64,000 nt of DNA from Pseudomonas caspiana. Lineage in GTDB: Bacteria; Pseudomonadota; Gammaproteobacteria; Pseudomonadales; Pseudomonadaceae. A program made the translations under genes and the position numbers. This document shows positions 51,525-60,604 of this stretch, piece after piece (the first letter of the stretch is position 1; every line of letters begins with the position of its first letter). The notes beneath the pieces are model-generated. The model ran no database searches. It worked only from the letters and a program-made list of their open reading frames with translations, and was not told the origin of the DNA. The DNA is taken from positions 264,866-328,865 of the forward strand of contig NZ_LOHF01000002.1 of NCBI RefSeq assembly GCF_002158995.1, read 5' to 3'.

Positions 51525-52853
51525 ATGATGGACATTCCCAACTCTGCTTCTAAAGGGTCGGCCAACGCTCCAGCGGCTGAAAAAACCACCTCAAGTCGTC
51601 TCAAATCGATTTTCAGCGGCTCGGTCGGCAACATGGTCGAGTGGTATGACTGGTACGTCTACGCCGCCTTTTCCCTCTACTTCGCCAAGTCCTTTTTCCC
51701 GAAAGGCGACACCACAGCGCAACTTCTCAATACCGCAGCCATTTTCGCCGTAGGCTTCCTGATGCGCCCGATTGGCGGATGGCTGATGGGTTTGTACGCT
51801 GACCGCAAGGGCCGCAAGGCAGCACTGATGGCTTCGGTACTGTTGATGTGTTTCGGCTCCCTGATCATCGCGCTGACACCGGGCTATGAAGTCATCGGCG
51901 TCGGCGCTCCGATCCTGCTGGTCTTCGCCCGATTGCTGCAGGGCCTGTCGGTTGGTGGCGAGTACGGCACCTCGGCTACCTATCTCAGTGAAATGGCAAC
52001 CAAGGAACGTCGCGGCTTCTTCTCGAGCTTCCAGTACGTGACGCTGATTTCCGGCCAACTCATCGCGCTCGCCGTATTGATCGTGCTGCAGCAGACGCTG
52101 ACCACCGAGCAACTTTACTCGTGGGGTTGGCGCGTGCCGTTCGTGATCGGCGCACTCTGTGCTGTGGTTGCGCTGTTCCTGCGTCGTGGCATGGAAGAAA
52201 CCGAATCGTTTACCCGTGCCAAGAAGGAAAAGCCAAAAGAAAGCCTGATGCGTACTTTGATGCGCCATCCGAAGGAACTGATGACTGTCGTGGGCCTGAC
52301 CATGGGCGGTACGCTGGCTTTCTACACCTACACTACGTACATGCAAAAGTACCTGGTGAACACGGTGGGGATGAGTATCAGTGACTCGACCACTATTTCT
52401 GCCGCAACCCTGTTTCTGTTCATGGTGATCCAACCGCTGGTTGGCGCGCTATCGGACAAGGTCGGTCGCCGCCCCATCCTGATCGCCTTTGGTGTGATGG
52501 GTACGCTCTGCACCGTGCCGATCCTGACTACCCTGCATACGATCCAGACCTGGTGGGGCGCGTTCTTCCTGATCATGGCGGCGCTGATCATCGTCAGCGG
52601 TTACACCTCGATCAACGCAGTGGTGAAAGCAGAACTGTTCCCTACCGAGATTCGCGCATTGGGCGTTGGTCTGCCGTATGCACTGACCGTGTCGATCTTT
52701 GGCGGCACGGCGGAATACATCGCGCTGTGGTTCAAGAGCATTGGCATGGAGACCGGGTACTACTGGTACGTTACGGCGTGTATCGCCTGTTCGTTGCTGG
52801 TTTACGTGTTCATGAAAGACACACGCAAGCACTCACGCATCGAAACCGACTGA
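51525..52853 (+). CDS. kgtP: MFS alpha-ketoglutarate permease (KgtP type)
   Basis: A 442-residue proton symporter of the metabolite:H+ MFS family with about 12 membrane segments. Typical stretches are NMVEWYDWYVYAAFSLYFA, RPIGGWLMGLYADRKGRKAAL and GLSVGGEYGTSATYLSEMA. Two ATG codons in tandem (51525, 51528) follow AAGGA; either may be used. The preceding MifSR-like pair and a sigma-54 promoter suggest induction by external alpha-ketoglutarate. Related porters for other acids look similar, so substrate is inferred. Confidence 0.85.
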   Translation: MMDIPNSASKGSANAPAAEKTTSSRLKSIFSGSVGNMVEWYDWYVYAAFSLYFAKSFFPKGDTTAQLLNTAAIFAVGFLMRPIGGWLMGLYADRKGRKAALMASVLLMCFGSLIIALTPGYEVIGVGAPILLVFARLLQGLSVGGEYGTSATYLSEMATKERRGFFSSFQYVTLISGQLIALAVLIVLQQTLTTEQLYSWGWRVPFVIGALCAVVALFLRRGMEETESFTRAKKEKPKESLMRTLMRHPKELMTVVGLTMGGTLAFYTYTTYMQKYLVNTVGMSISDSTTISAATLFLFMVIQPLVGALSDKVGRRPILIAFGVMGTLCTVPILTTLHTIQTWWGAFFLIMAALIIVSGYTSINAVVKAELFPTEIRALGVGLPYALTVSIFGGTAEYIALWFKSIGMETGYYWYVTACIACSLLVYVFMKDTRKHSRIETD

Positions 52854-52873
52854 TTCCATCAGCGGCAATGATA

Positions 52874-52907
52874 AGGGGCAGCCACACTCGTGGGTCTGCC
52901 CTTTTTT
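52874..52907 (+). terminator. Intrinsic terminator after kgtP
   Basis: Stem AGGGGCAG-CCAC / GTGG-GT-CTGCCC with a 4-nt loop, followed by TTTTTT. Confidence 0.88.
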
Positions 52908-53209
52908 AATACGAGAAATTCTCAACTGGCACCCGCCAGATCGGTGCAATCCACAGCTAAAAAAATAACAAAAAAGGCAATAATTATGACAATTTAAATT
53001 TGTCAAGAGGGTTTATTACAAGATTTTTCAAAAAAATGCACCGTCCTGATGCAGGCCAAGCTGAGAAGCCCGAAAATCGTGCCCTGTATCCAACTATCAT
53101 TTCTAGCGATGGTCGTTAGCACTGCTATTCACTTCTGAATAAATTTCAGGCGCGTAGCATTCACTCCATACCGAACTGACAACCCATTCGATTACTGGAG
53201 TACACCATC
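52908..53209. other. AT-rich intergenic region
   Basis: Roughly 300 bp, AT-rich in the first half (runs of A and a palindrome at 52987-53005). No gene is seen. It holds the promoter of the downstream secreted repeat protein; the GGAG ribosome site is at about 53196-53199. Confidence 0.45.
52987..53005. promoter_or_regulatory. AT-rich palindrome, possible regulator site
   Basis: TGACAA-TTTAAAT-TTGTCA is an inverted repeat about 205 bp upstream of the repeat-protein gene. It may bind a regulator or mark a minus-strand -35 box. No function is assigned. Confidence 0.35.
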
Positions 53210-53629
53210 ATGAAAACCAACAAACTGATTTTTGGCATTGCATTCTCTGTTCTGGCTTCAAGCGCATTCGCTTCGCCACAACTTCCAAGCCTGCCAGGCA
53301 ACAACCACACCAACGCGGTTGAGCAATCTTCGACCCTTACTGTTGCCGAAGGCGGTTCCGTACACACCAACGTAGGCAGCATCCGCCAAGCGGCTGTTGG
53401 CAGCGATCAGGTTGGTGCTGATCGTCTGGCTGCTGACGGTGCCGACAATGTAGGTCCTAACCGCCAGGCCGCTGATGGTGCTGATCACGTAGGCGCAAAT
53501 CGTCTGGCTGAAGACGGTGCTGACCGTGTAGGTGCAAATCGTCTGACTTCTGACGGCGCCGACCACGTTGGTGCAAATCGTCTGGCCGCTGATGGCGCAG
53601 ACCGCGTAGGTGCAAATCGTCTGATCTAA
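53210..53629 (+). CDS. Small secreted protein of 13-residue repeats
   Basis: A 139-residue protein with a signal peptide (LIFGIAFSVLASSAFA, cleaved near residue 22) and a low-complexity linker. About five tandem 13-residue units follow, with consensus DGADxVGANRLAx. The matching 39-bp DNA units are nearly identical, for example around GTAGGTGCAAATCGTCTG, which points to recent expansion. There is no cysteine and no anchor. I do not recognise a characterised family. The regular Asp, Asn and Gly suggest a repetitive beta or metal-binding structure, but that is a guess. A terminator follows directly. Confidence 0.75.
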   Translation: MKTNKLIFGIAFSVLASSAFASPQLPSLPGNNHTNAVEQSSTLTVAEGGSVHTNVGSIRQAAVGSDQVGADRLAADGADNVGPNRQAADGADHVGANRLAEDGADRVGANRLTSDGADHVGANRLAADGADRVGANRLI

Positions 53630-53649
53630 CTGATCGAACGGTCCCTTTT

Positions 53650-53681
53650 AGCCCGGCCTTGCGCCGGGCTTAATCGTTTTT
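53650..53681 (+). terminator. Intrinsic terminator after the repeat-protein gene
   Basis: AGCCCGGC / GCCGGGCT stem with a 5-nt loop; TTTTT follows after a short gap. Confidence 0.72.
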
Positions 53682-53767
53682 GAGTCACGCAAAAATATCA
53701 GACGCTTTGAATGTCAGGCACTATAGACGCATCTTTTCATGCGCCTTTGAGCCCACAGGATTAGCAC

Positions 53768-54391
53768 ATGTCAGACGATATTTATTCGTACGAACCCTCC
53801 CAAGGCCACGGCTTGCCACACGATCCGTTCAATGCAATCGTAGGTCCTCGCCCTATCGGCTGGATCTCGTCACAAGATGCCAACGGCAAGTTGAATCTGG
53901 CGCCGTACAGCTTCTTCAACGCCTTCAACTACATCCCGCCGATCATTGGCTTCTGTAGCGTTGGGCGCAAAGACAGCCTGAACAACATCGAACAGACTGG
54001 CGAGTTTGTCTGGAACCTGGCCACGCGGTCGCTGGCTGAAGCCATGAATCAGAGCTGCGCACCGGTTGCTGCGGATGTCAGCGAGTTCGAATTGGCAAAC
54101 CTGACGCCGCTGGCATCGCAAATAGTGGCCGTGCCGCGCGTTAAGGAAACGCCGGTTTCGTTCGAGTGCAAGGTGACCCAAATCATCCAGTTACAACGCG
54201 CCGACAAAGAAGTCGTGCCTAGCTGGCTGATTCTGGGTGAAGTGGTGGCGGTGCATATCGCAAAATCACTGCTCAAGGACGGGATCTACGACACAGCGGC
54301 TGGCGAGCCTATTCTGCGTGGCGGCGGCCCGGCAGATTACTTCCAGCTAGGTCCGGAAGCGCTGTTCAAGATGCACCGCCCCAAAGCCTGA
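53768..54391 (+). CDS. Flavin reductase-like FMN-binding protein
   Basis: A 207-residue split-barrel flavoprotein. The motif FNAIVGPRPIGWISSQD with LNLAPYSFFNAFNYIPPIIGFCS marks the flavin reductase-like family. Members supply reduced flavin to oxygenases or act as oxidoreductases themselves. The partner here is unknown; the convergent quinol monooxygenase-like gene is on the other strand. CCACAGGA lies before the ATG. Confidence 0.87.
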   Translation: MSDDIYSYEPSQGHGLPHDPFNAIVGPRPIGWISSQDANGKLNLAPYSFFNAFNYIPPIIGFCSVGRKDSLNNIEQTGEFVWNLATRSLAEAMNQSCAPVAADVSEFELANLTPLASQIVAVPRVKETPVSFECKVTQIIQLQRADKEVVPSWLILGEVVAVHIAKSLLKDGIYDTAAGEPILRGGGPADYFQLGPEALFKMHRPKA

Positions 54392-54631
54392 TCATTGAGC
54401 CTGAAATGAAAGACCGCCCTCAGCATCGATATTGATCAAGCGGTTCAGCTCATCGGTAGCTGCAACATCAGCTTCATGGGCGGTCTTGAATTTTTGCTCG
54501 GGCAGCACCCGATTGAATACCGGTGCACCACCGGCCCCCAGGCCCTTTACTGCAATGGCGGCGCTGTAGCCACCTTCGCCTGGGACGACTGCTGAAACCG
54601 CTTCGAAGCCATTGAGTTCTTTACGTGCCAT
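54392..54631 (-). CDS. Small hypothetical protein
   Basis: A 79-residue ORF (MARKELNGFEAVSAVVPGEGGYSAAIAVKGLGAGGAPVFNRVLPEQKF). I do not recognise the family. ATG 54631 is preferred to 54688, which overlaps the upstream monooxygenase gene. It lies 53 bp after that gene and its stop abuts the convergent flavin reductase stop. Confidence 0.6.
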   Translation of the reverse strand: MARKELNGFEAVSAVVPGEGGYSAAIAVKGLGAGGAPVFNRVLPEQKFKTAHEADVAATDELNRLINIDAEGGLSFQAQ

Positions 54632-54684
54632 GGGTCCAGATCCTGCCTGTGCTTTGAAAGCTGGGGATTCTAAACCTACGACGC

Positions 54685-55014
54685 TCAAACCGCTTGCATC
54701 AGGTGCTCGGCCTCAGCAAGGGTGGCAAAGGTATGGAAATCCAGGCTGCTGACCATATAGGTCTGCATGACGTCGGCAAACACTTGTAACTCGGGGATGG
54801 TCAGCCAGCTGTTCATTGCCTCTTCGCTGACCCAGCAGCCGGAAATCAGCCACAGGTCCGGATCCTTTAGCGAGCGCTGCAAAGCGAAGCTCAAGCAACC
54901 TTCAGCCGTGCGAGAAGGCTCGATCAGGCAGAGCAAGCGCTCGCCCAGTTGTTCGCTGTGACCAGTCCTGGCGCGGGCGAAAACCAGATGGCTCACTGAT
55001 GATGACTGAGGCAT
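54685..55014 (-). CDS. Antibiotic biosynthesis monooxygenase-like (putative quinol monooxygenase)
   Basis: A 109-residue ABM-fold protein (HLVFARARTGHSEQLGERLLCLIEPSRTAEGCLSFALQRSLKDPDLWLISGCW). Such dimeric proteins oxidise quinols or degrade haem without a metal cofactor. ATG 55014 has GGAG 8 nt upstream; ATG 55020 is too close to it. It is divergent from the AraC-type regulator gene, which may control it. Confidence 0.8.
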   Translation of the reverse strand: MPQSSSVSHLVFARARTGHSEQLGERLLCLIEPSRTAEGCLSFALQRSLKDPDLWLISGCWVSEEAMNSWLTIPELQVFADVMQTYMVSSLDFHTFATLAEAEHLMQAV

Positions 55015-55333
55015 GGTCATAGCTCCTTTAGTGTACAGGATGATGTTTTCAGGGTGCGGCGACAGGAACCGAGATTAGAGGCTTAGGGCAACACTCGTTA
55101 GTCAGTTACTGTCGGCTTCTTGCCTGATCCTGCGTAGCTGTGAAAATCACGCGATACAGAAGGGGCAGACTTCATGCAACGCCAACGCAGTAACAGGCAA
55201 CGGCAGACCCGGTTTGACAGCGTGAAACATGCACTCTGGCAGAATCAGGCAATCATCTCGCAGGATTCAGGTAGTGCTTTGGCTTGCACAAAAATAAGCT
55301 GGGCACATCAATGAAGGATTAAAGGACTCGCTC
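55015..55333. other. Divergent promoter region, ABM gene / AraC regulator
   Basis: About 320 bp with no gene. It must hold two divergent promoters. I see no strong dyad or REP element in it. Confidence 0.4.
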
Positions 55334-56263
55334 ATGCCGCCACTTCAGCCACTCAAAGAACCGCTTAGCGAAGACCTCGAGAAGCAGCGAATCGAGCTGG
55401 CTGACCTGGTTCGCCGATTCGCTCCTGCCGAAGGCTCATTTCAGACGGCTATTTCGCCGCTGCACATGGTGCGCTATGAAAGCCCGGCGCAATCGCTGCC
55501 TAGCCTGGTTCAGCCTGCGCTTTGCTTGTTTGCCCATGGCAGCAAGGAAGTGCGTCTGGGTGACGAGACCTACACTTACGATCCACTCAACTACCTGGTG
55601 CTGTCTGTCGCGTTGCCGTTGAGCGGCAGAATCCTTCACGCGACACCGGAAAATCCGAATCTGGCTTTGCGACTGGATATCGACCCGGCAGATATCAACG
55701 CCCTGATCGCCGAAGCCGGTCCCATGAGCGTTCCGACCCGCCCCAGCGGACGCGGCCTCTATATCGAAAGGATCGACACGCAGTTGCTGGATGCAGTGCT
55801 ACGCCTGTCACGTTTGCTCGATAGCCCGAAAGACATCCCCATGCTCGCGCCACTGATCAAACGCGAAATTCTGTATCGACTGTTGCGTAGCCCCCAAGGC
55901 CATCGCCTCTACGAAATAGCCATCACCAGTTGCCAGACTCATCGCGTGACTCAGGCGATCCGATGGCTCAATCACAATTTCACTGAGCCTTTGCGCATTG
56001 AAGAACTGGCCAGGGAGGTGAACCTCAGCGTTTCCACTCTGCACCATCGCTTCAAGGCCGTCACGGCGATGAGTCCGTTGCAATACCAGAAGCAGTTGCG
56101 GCTGCAGGAAGCACGACGCTTGATGCTGGCCGATGGGCTCGACGCGTCGGCTGCAGGCTACCGAGTGGGCTACGAAAGCCCATCGCAATTCAGCCGGGAA
56201 TACAGTCGTCTGTTCGGCGCTCCGCCGCTGCGCGATCTTGCCCGGTTGCGGGCCACTGTTTAG
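55334..56263 (+). CDS. AraC family transcriptional regulator (AraC_N domain)
   Basis: A 309-residue regulator. The N-terminal ligand domain (GSFQTAISPLHMVRYESPAQSLPSLVQPALCLFAHGSKEVRLGDETYTYDP) belongs to the AraC_N type found in YqhC-like regulators of aldehyde and alcohol response. The C-terminal double helix-turn-helix is WLNHNFTEPLRIEELAREVNLSVSTLHHRFKAVTAMSPLQYQKQLRLQEARRLML. Likely targets are the divergent monooxygenase gene or the exporter downstream. Confidence 0.9.
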   Translation: MPPLQPLKEPLSEDLEKQRIELADLVRRFAPAEGSFQTAISPLHMVRYESPAQSLPSLVQPALCLFAHGSKEVRLGDETYTYDPLNYLVLSVALPLSGRILHATPENPNLALRLDIDPADINALIAEAGPMSVPTRPSGRGLYIERIDTQLLDAVLRLSRLLDSPKDIPMLAPLIKREILYRLLRSPQGHRLYEIAITSCQTHRVTQAIRWLNHNFTEPLRIEELAREVNLSVSTLHHRFKAVTAMSPLQYQKQLRLQEARRLMLADGLDASAAGYRVGYESPSQFSREYSRLFGAPPLRDLARLRATV

Positions 56264-56282
56264 CGCTGTTCGCCACACACTC

Positions 56283-56372
56283 CTGTAGAAGCGCACGAGT
56301 ACCGCGAGGCCGCGATAGCATCCCGCCTGACACACCGCCATCGCAGCCTCGCGGTGCTCGTGCGCTCCTACG
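56283..56372. repeat. REP-type inverted repeat (gcacgagtaccgcgaggc family)
   Basis: Arms gcgcacgagtaccgcgagg and the near complement with a ctgacacaccgcc spacer, after the AraC gene. Confidence 0.78.
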
Positions 56373-56522
56373 GCAGAAGTGGTTGGTACTTAAGACGCTA
56401 TAACTTTTAAGGCAATACGCCATACCCCATAGATCAATTCTGTCCTACGTCCCCTGCACGCCTGCCCTACACTCGCTTTAATCCTTCCTGAACTGCCAAG
56501 TAGTTGGAATGAGGAAAGCGAC

Positions 56523-56693
56523 ATGAACATAAAAATAAAAAAATGCGTCACCGTTCTGAGTATCAGCGCCGTTATCGCGGTGTATGCAGCGGGTGTCTAC
56601 CGCAACGAACTGGCTCGTCAGGCGCCACAAGTGGCGACATGCAGCTTCGGTCATTGCGTGCCCAGTAACGCGACATTCAGCGCATTGCGATAA
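56523..56693 (+). CDS. Small single-segment membrane or exported peptide
   Basis: A 56-residue ORF with a basic start (MNIKIKKC), a hydrophobic segment (VTVLSISAVIAVYAAGVY), and a tail with two cysteines (VATCSFGHCVPSN). GAGGAAAGCGAC gives a good ribosome site. It could be a secreted peptide or a small membrane protein. There is no recognised family. The reading frame and ribosome site are the only support. Confidence 0.5.
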   Translation: MNIKIKKCVTVLSISAVIAVYAAGVYRNELARQAPQVATCSFGHCVPSNATFSALR

Positions 56694-56819
56694 GGCTTCG
56701 CTGAAGCGTTTAAGTGGCTGGAAATGCATAAGGCAGCTATCGATTAGGGAGCTATCGGCTTAGACTGATTGTGCTCCCCGTCGGCATTCGGCGGAAATCA
56801 CTGTCGATCAGGTTCTGTC

Positions 56820-58337
56820 TTGACAAGTATTGCCCAGACCACGCCTTCAATCCGTAGCGTCCTGTACGCGTTGATGATGGCCGTATTTCTCAGCGCCCTT
56901 GATCAGACGATTGTTGCCGTCTCGATCCCCGCTATTTCTACCCAGTTCAATGATTTCGACCTGTTGGCCTGGGTGATTTCCGCCTACATGGTTGCACTGA
57001 CCGTTGCCGTACCCATTTACGGCAAGCTCGGGGATCTTTACGGCCGACGCAAGTTGATGCTGTTTGGCCTGGGGCTGTTTACATTGGCCTCGCTGTTCTG
57101 CGGCATAGCGCAGAGCATGGAGCAACTGGTGCTGGCGCGAGTCATTCAAGGTATTGGCGCGGGCGGCATGGTTTCAGTCAGTCAGGCAATCATCGGCGAT
57201 CTTGTTCCGCCGCGGGAACGCGGACGCTACCAAGGCTATTTCAGCGGCATGTACGCCTTGGCCAGTGTGTCAGGTCCGGTTTTGGGAGGCGTCATGACTC
57301 AATACCTTTCCTGGCGCTGGGTGTTCCTGATCAACCTGCCACTGGGCTTGATTGCGTGGTGGTTCGCCAAACGCACGTTACTCGGCCTGCCTGTCCCGCA
57401 ACGCAAACCGATCATCGACTACCTGGGTACGGTGTTGATGATCGTCGGCCTGACGGCGCTGTTGCTGGGCATAACTGAAATTGGCCAGGGCCATAGCTGG
57501 CGGGATCAGCAGGTACTGACGCTGCTCGGTATTGCATTGCTGGCTCTGGTTTGTTTCGTCTGGTACGAACGGCGAGCATTGGAGCCTCTGTTGCCGATGC
57601 ATTTGTTCACCAACCGCAGCGCAGTGCTCTGCTGGTGCACGATTTTCTTCACCAGCTTCCAGGCGATTTCGCTGATCGTGCTGGTGCCGCTACGATTCCA
57701 AACGGTCACCGGTGGCGGTGCCGACAGCGCTGCACTGCACCTTCTGCCACTGGCGATCGGCATGCCCATGGGCGCTTTTTTTGCGGGGCGTCGCACTTCA
57801 TTGACCGGCCGCTACAAGCCAATGATTCTTACCGGCGCAATGTTGATGCCGATTGCGATTCTCGGCATGGCGTTCACCCCGCCGCAATCCTTGCTGATGA
57901 CCAGCTTGTTTATGGTGCTGACAGGAATCGCCAGTGGCATGCAGTTCCCAACGTCGTTGGTGGGGACGCAAAACTCGGTGGCGAAACACGACATGGGCGT
58001 GGCGACCAGCACCACTAACCTGTTTCGCTCTTTGGGTGGCGCGGTGGGCGTGGCGTTGATGTCGGCATTGTTGCTGGCAATGCTGCAAGGCACTGAATTT
58101 GGTGATGCAGGGTTGGCTGGTGCAGGCTCGATCGGCGGTGAAGGTGCGTCCGGCAACGTGCTGATGGACAGCCTCAATGCCGCCAGCGGCCCGGCGCTGC
58201 AAATCTTGCGTGATGAGCTGTTACTGACCTTCCGCCACCTGATGATCGTCAGCGCAGCCATTTCACTGCTGGGTCTGGCTGCCGCACTGGCGATGCCCAA
58301 CAACCTGTTGCGGGGGAGAGAGCATAAAGAGAGCTGA
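56820..58337 (+). CDS. DHA2-type MFS multidrug exporter (14 segments)
   Basis: A drug:proton antiporter of the EmrB/QacA group, about 505 residues with 14 membrane segments. The first segment holds LDQTIVAVSIPAIS (motif D1), then GKLGDLYGRRKLMLFG (motif A), and SGPVLGGVMTQYLSWRW (motif C). The start is uncertain: TTG 56820 is chosen because only a short soluble stretch should precede the first segment. TTG 56769 is an alternative, and no ribosome site is strong. No membrane-fusion partner (EmrA) is adjacent. Confidence 0.85.
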   Translation: MTSIAQTTPSIRSVLYALMMAVFLSALDQTIVAVSIPAISTQFNDFDLLAWVISAYMVALTVAVPIYGKLGDLYGRRKLMLFGLGLFTLASLFCGIAQSMEQLVLARVIQGIGAGGMVSVSQAIIGDLVPPRERGRYQGYFSGMYALASVSGPVLGGVMTQYLSWRWVFLINLPLGLIAWWFAKRTLLGLPVPQRKPIIDYLGTVLMIVGLTALLLGITEIGQGHSWRDQQVLTLLGIALLALVCFVWYERRALEPLLPMHLFTNRSAVLCWCTIFFTSFQAISLIVLVPLRFQTVTGGGADSAALHLLPLAIGMPMGAFFAGRRTSLTGRYKPMILTGAMLMPIAILGMAFTPPQSLLMTSLFMVLTGIASGMQFPTSLVGTQNSVAKHDMGVATSTTNLFRSLGGAVGVALMSALLLAMLQGTEFGDAGLAGAGSIGGEGASGNVLMDSLNAASGPALQILRDELLLTFRHLMIVSAAISLLGLAAALAMPNNLLRGREHKES

Positions 58338-58374
58338 TCAACGGGCAACGATCATTTAGCCTGAAATGTTTTCC

Positions 58375-58458
58375 CGTGGGGGCGAATTCATTCACGAAAT
58401 AGGCGGCCCCGAAAACAGGGGCTGACACACCGTCTTCGCGAATGAATTCGCTCCCACA
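58375..58458. repeat. REP-type inverted repeat (gcgaattcattc family)
   Basis: Arms cgtgggggcgaattcattc and gaatgaattcgctcccaca. It lies between convergent genes. Confidence 0.75.
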
Positions 58459-58520
58459 GAGCCCCATCTACAGCCCATCGCGCGGAGACAGAGCTATTTC
58501 CAGAGTTAACCCCCGCTTAG

Positions 58521-59375
58521 CTACTGGCTGTAATACCCCACCGCCACCAGATAATCGCCAACCTTGCGCGCATACGCATGCTTGTTTTCTACTTTGCCAG
58601 TTACGGGATTGCGCCAGCGGTACTCGTATTCAGCGGTGTCCTGCTTTCCAATCAGCGCCAACATCGGCTCGCCGACCGGTTTGCCTTCCGGGTCTTTGAC
58701 CTTACGGAAGTCGGTGTTGATCAATCGCAGGTTGGTGCCATGGGCGACATAACGCTTGCTGTTCAGATCGACCACGAACACATAAAGGTCATCCTGCAAA
58801 AAACCGCCTCGCAGGCTGTTGATTGCACTGAGGGTCCCTTTCTGGTCGCGACTCAATTCCTTGACTGCTTTGTCCAATAAAGCTCTGGCTTGTTCAGGCG
58901 ATGCACGAGGGACGTAGTAACCCACCGCCAGAATCCGCTCGCCAACACGCTGAAAGTAAACCCGCTTACGCTCGACTTTACCGTCGGCCCAGTTATGCCA
59001 GCGGTATTCAGCCTGCTGTACACCTTTGCTTTCCGGCGTCTGCAAAACATCCTTGAAGGCTTTTTGCAGGTCCGACTCCAGCACCTGAGAGACATCGCGA
59101 CCAATCAACACAACCGAGGGTCCACCGCTGGCAAGCATGACGCCATGGGTGTCGACGACGAACACATAACGCTCCCCATCAACGAACTCACCCTGACGGC
59201 TGAATTCGGCAAACGACTTGTCCCCCGCCTGCTGATAACGGGCAACCGCTTTCTCCAGCAGAGCTCTGGCAGCAGGCCCCTGCTCCGGGCTTTCGACCCC
59301 AGCCCACACCTGACCAAGCCAGGCGGAGCATAGAACCCCCAGAACAACACCCATACGTCGTGGTGAAAATTGCAT
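58521..59375 (-). CDS. Secreted double Cache domain protein
   Basis: A 284-residue protein with a signal peptide (MGVVLGVLCSAWLGQVWA) and two sCache_2-like domains in tandem. Each begins ARALLDKAV-like, contains YVFVVD, and ends LAVGYY or VAVGYY. There is no membrane anchor, kinase, cyclase or chemotaxis module, so it is a free periplasmic sensor or binding protein. ATG 59375 with AAGGGG upstream fits the signal peptide; a 14-codon extension does not. A partner is not visible nearby. Confidence 0.85.
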   Translation of the reverse strand: MQFSPRRMGVVLGVLCSAWLGQVWAGVESPEQGPAARALLEKAVARYQQAGDKSFAEFSRQGEFVDGERYVFVVDTHGVMLASGGPSVVLIGRDVSQVLESDLQKAFKDVLQTPESKGVQQAEYRWHNWADGKVERKRVYFQRVGERILAVGYYVPRASPEQARALLDKAVKELSRDQKGTLSAINSLRGGFLQDDLYVFVVDLNSKRYVAHGTNLRLINTDFRKVKDPEGKPVGEPMLALIGKQDTAEYEYRWRNPVTGKVENKHAYARKVGDYLVAVGYYSQ

Positions 59376-59470
59376 GAACGGCCCCTTTTTTTGTAAGTCT
59401 GCACAGAGCTTAGACAAACGCCGGATGATGAAGAATCATTCATGGAAAAGGGGTCGTCAGCGCCGTATCG

Positions 59471-60604
59471 CTATCCGCTGAAATCAGTCCAGAACCACTG
59501 CGTACGCTCGGCCTTAAGGTGCTCGAAAGCAGGCATGACCTCACCTTTGTTGAAGAAACGCCGGGAGCGCGCCATGGCGCTGCTGAACCAGTGGCCGGTC
59601 TGCGGGCAAGGCTGACCGGCACGCACCGAAGCCATGGGCTTTTCGTCGAAGCGTGCGTACCACTGCGCAGTGGATTGCTCGGTAAAACCGATGCCCCGCC
59701 CCGGGCAAGGATGCAGGCACCCGGTATCCTGCACCCGTATGGGTTTGAGCACTTTATTGACCGCCACGTAAGCACTCGATGGCGCCTCGCTCTTGCCGCC
59801 CAACGCGGGTAACACGCCAGCGCGGATCATCAGGCCATTCTCATAAGTATGAAAAACCACATCGCTATGGGTACTGAGCACGCTGCGCAAGCGGTCACTG
59901 CCGCCCAACTGATGCACGAACCGGTTCCCCAGAACGCTGTACCAACTGACGCCCTTGATTCGATCAAGTAAACGCAGGCTTTCCATATGAGGCCCGGCAT
60001 CCACCATCAGACCGATATAGTTTCGCGCCAGCTCATATTCCAGCGGCAAATAACGCAGACCATCTCCTGGCAAGACACACACAAGACCGCCGTAGCCATG
60101 CTCGGCCTGAGTCTGATTACATAGATATTTGATCCATCCTTCATAAACCCTGGCGCCGTCTCTCTCCATCAAAAAGGACCAGGGCAGGAGCATTTTCAGA
60201 CAGGAGTGATCCGTAGCCGCCTGAGATTGCGAGGGGGCCATCACCGACATGCAATGAGTGGCGGCTTCGACTGGCCTGGCGCTGGAAATTGACCACAGCA
60301 GCGGCTCGTCTGGCGAGCTTTCAAGCACTTGCCGTCGACAGATAGAGAAACTGCTCGGAGACAGCTTTCGAAGGCGCTGATAGGACTGCCAATCAAGGGC
60401 CGAGCGAAACGTGTCGTAAAAATGTGTAAAACATTCCTCGATACGCCGCCTGATCTGCTCAGTGTGACCGTGCTTGAAATACAAAGTGGTCATCAGGCCG
60501 AGTCTAGCGGCGGGTCGGCATTGTGCAGCATCAGCCAATAATTGATTGGCCTGGTCCTTGAGTCTTCCCGGAATTCCTACTGCTTCAGGTACGGTTTGCA
60601 ACAC
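59471..60604 (-). CDS. Type VI immunity-family protein (DUF3396)
   Basis: A 377-residue cytoplasmic protein. The stretches GLVCVLPGDGLRYLPLEYELARNYIG, PHMESLRLLDRIKGVSWYSVLGNRFVHQLGG and GLMIRAGVLPALG match DUF3396 proteins, annotated as type VI secretion immunity. The start is GTG 60604 with GGGAG upstream. ATG 60493 lacks a ribosome site. No effector, PAAR, VgrG or other type VI gene lies beside it, so it is an orphan here. Confidence 0.72.
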   Translation of the reverse strand: MLQTVPEAVGIPGRLKDQANQLLADAAQCRPAARLGLMTTLYFKHGHTEQIRRRIEECFTHFYDTFRSALDWQSYQRLRKLSPSSFSICRRQVLESSPDEPLLWSISSARPVEAATHCMSVMAPSQSQAATDHSCLKMLLPWSFLMERDGARVYEGWIKYLCNQTQAEHGYGGLVCVLPGDGLRYLPLEYELARNYIGLMVDAGPHMESLRLLDRIKGVSWYSVLGNRFVHQLGGSDRLRSVLSTHSDVVFHTYENGLMIRAGVLPALGGKSEAPSSAYVAVNKVLKPIRVQDTGCLHPCPGRGIGFTEQSTAQWYARFDEKPMASVRAGQPCPQTGHWFSSAMARSRRFFNKGEVMPAFEHLKAERTQWFWTDFSG

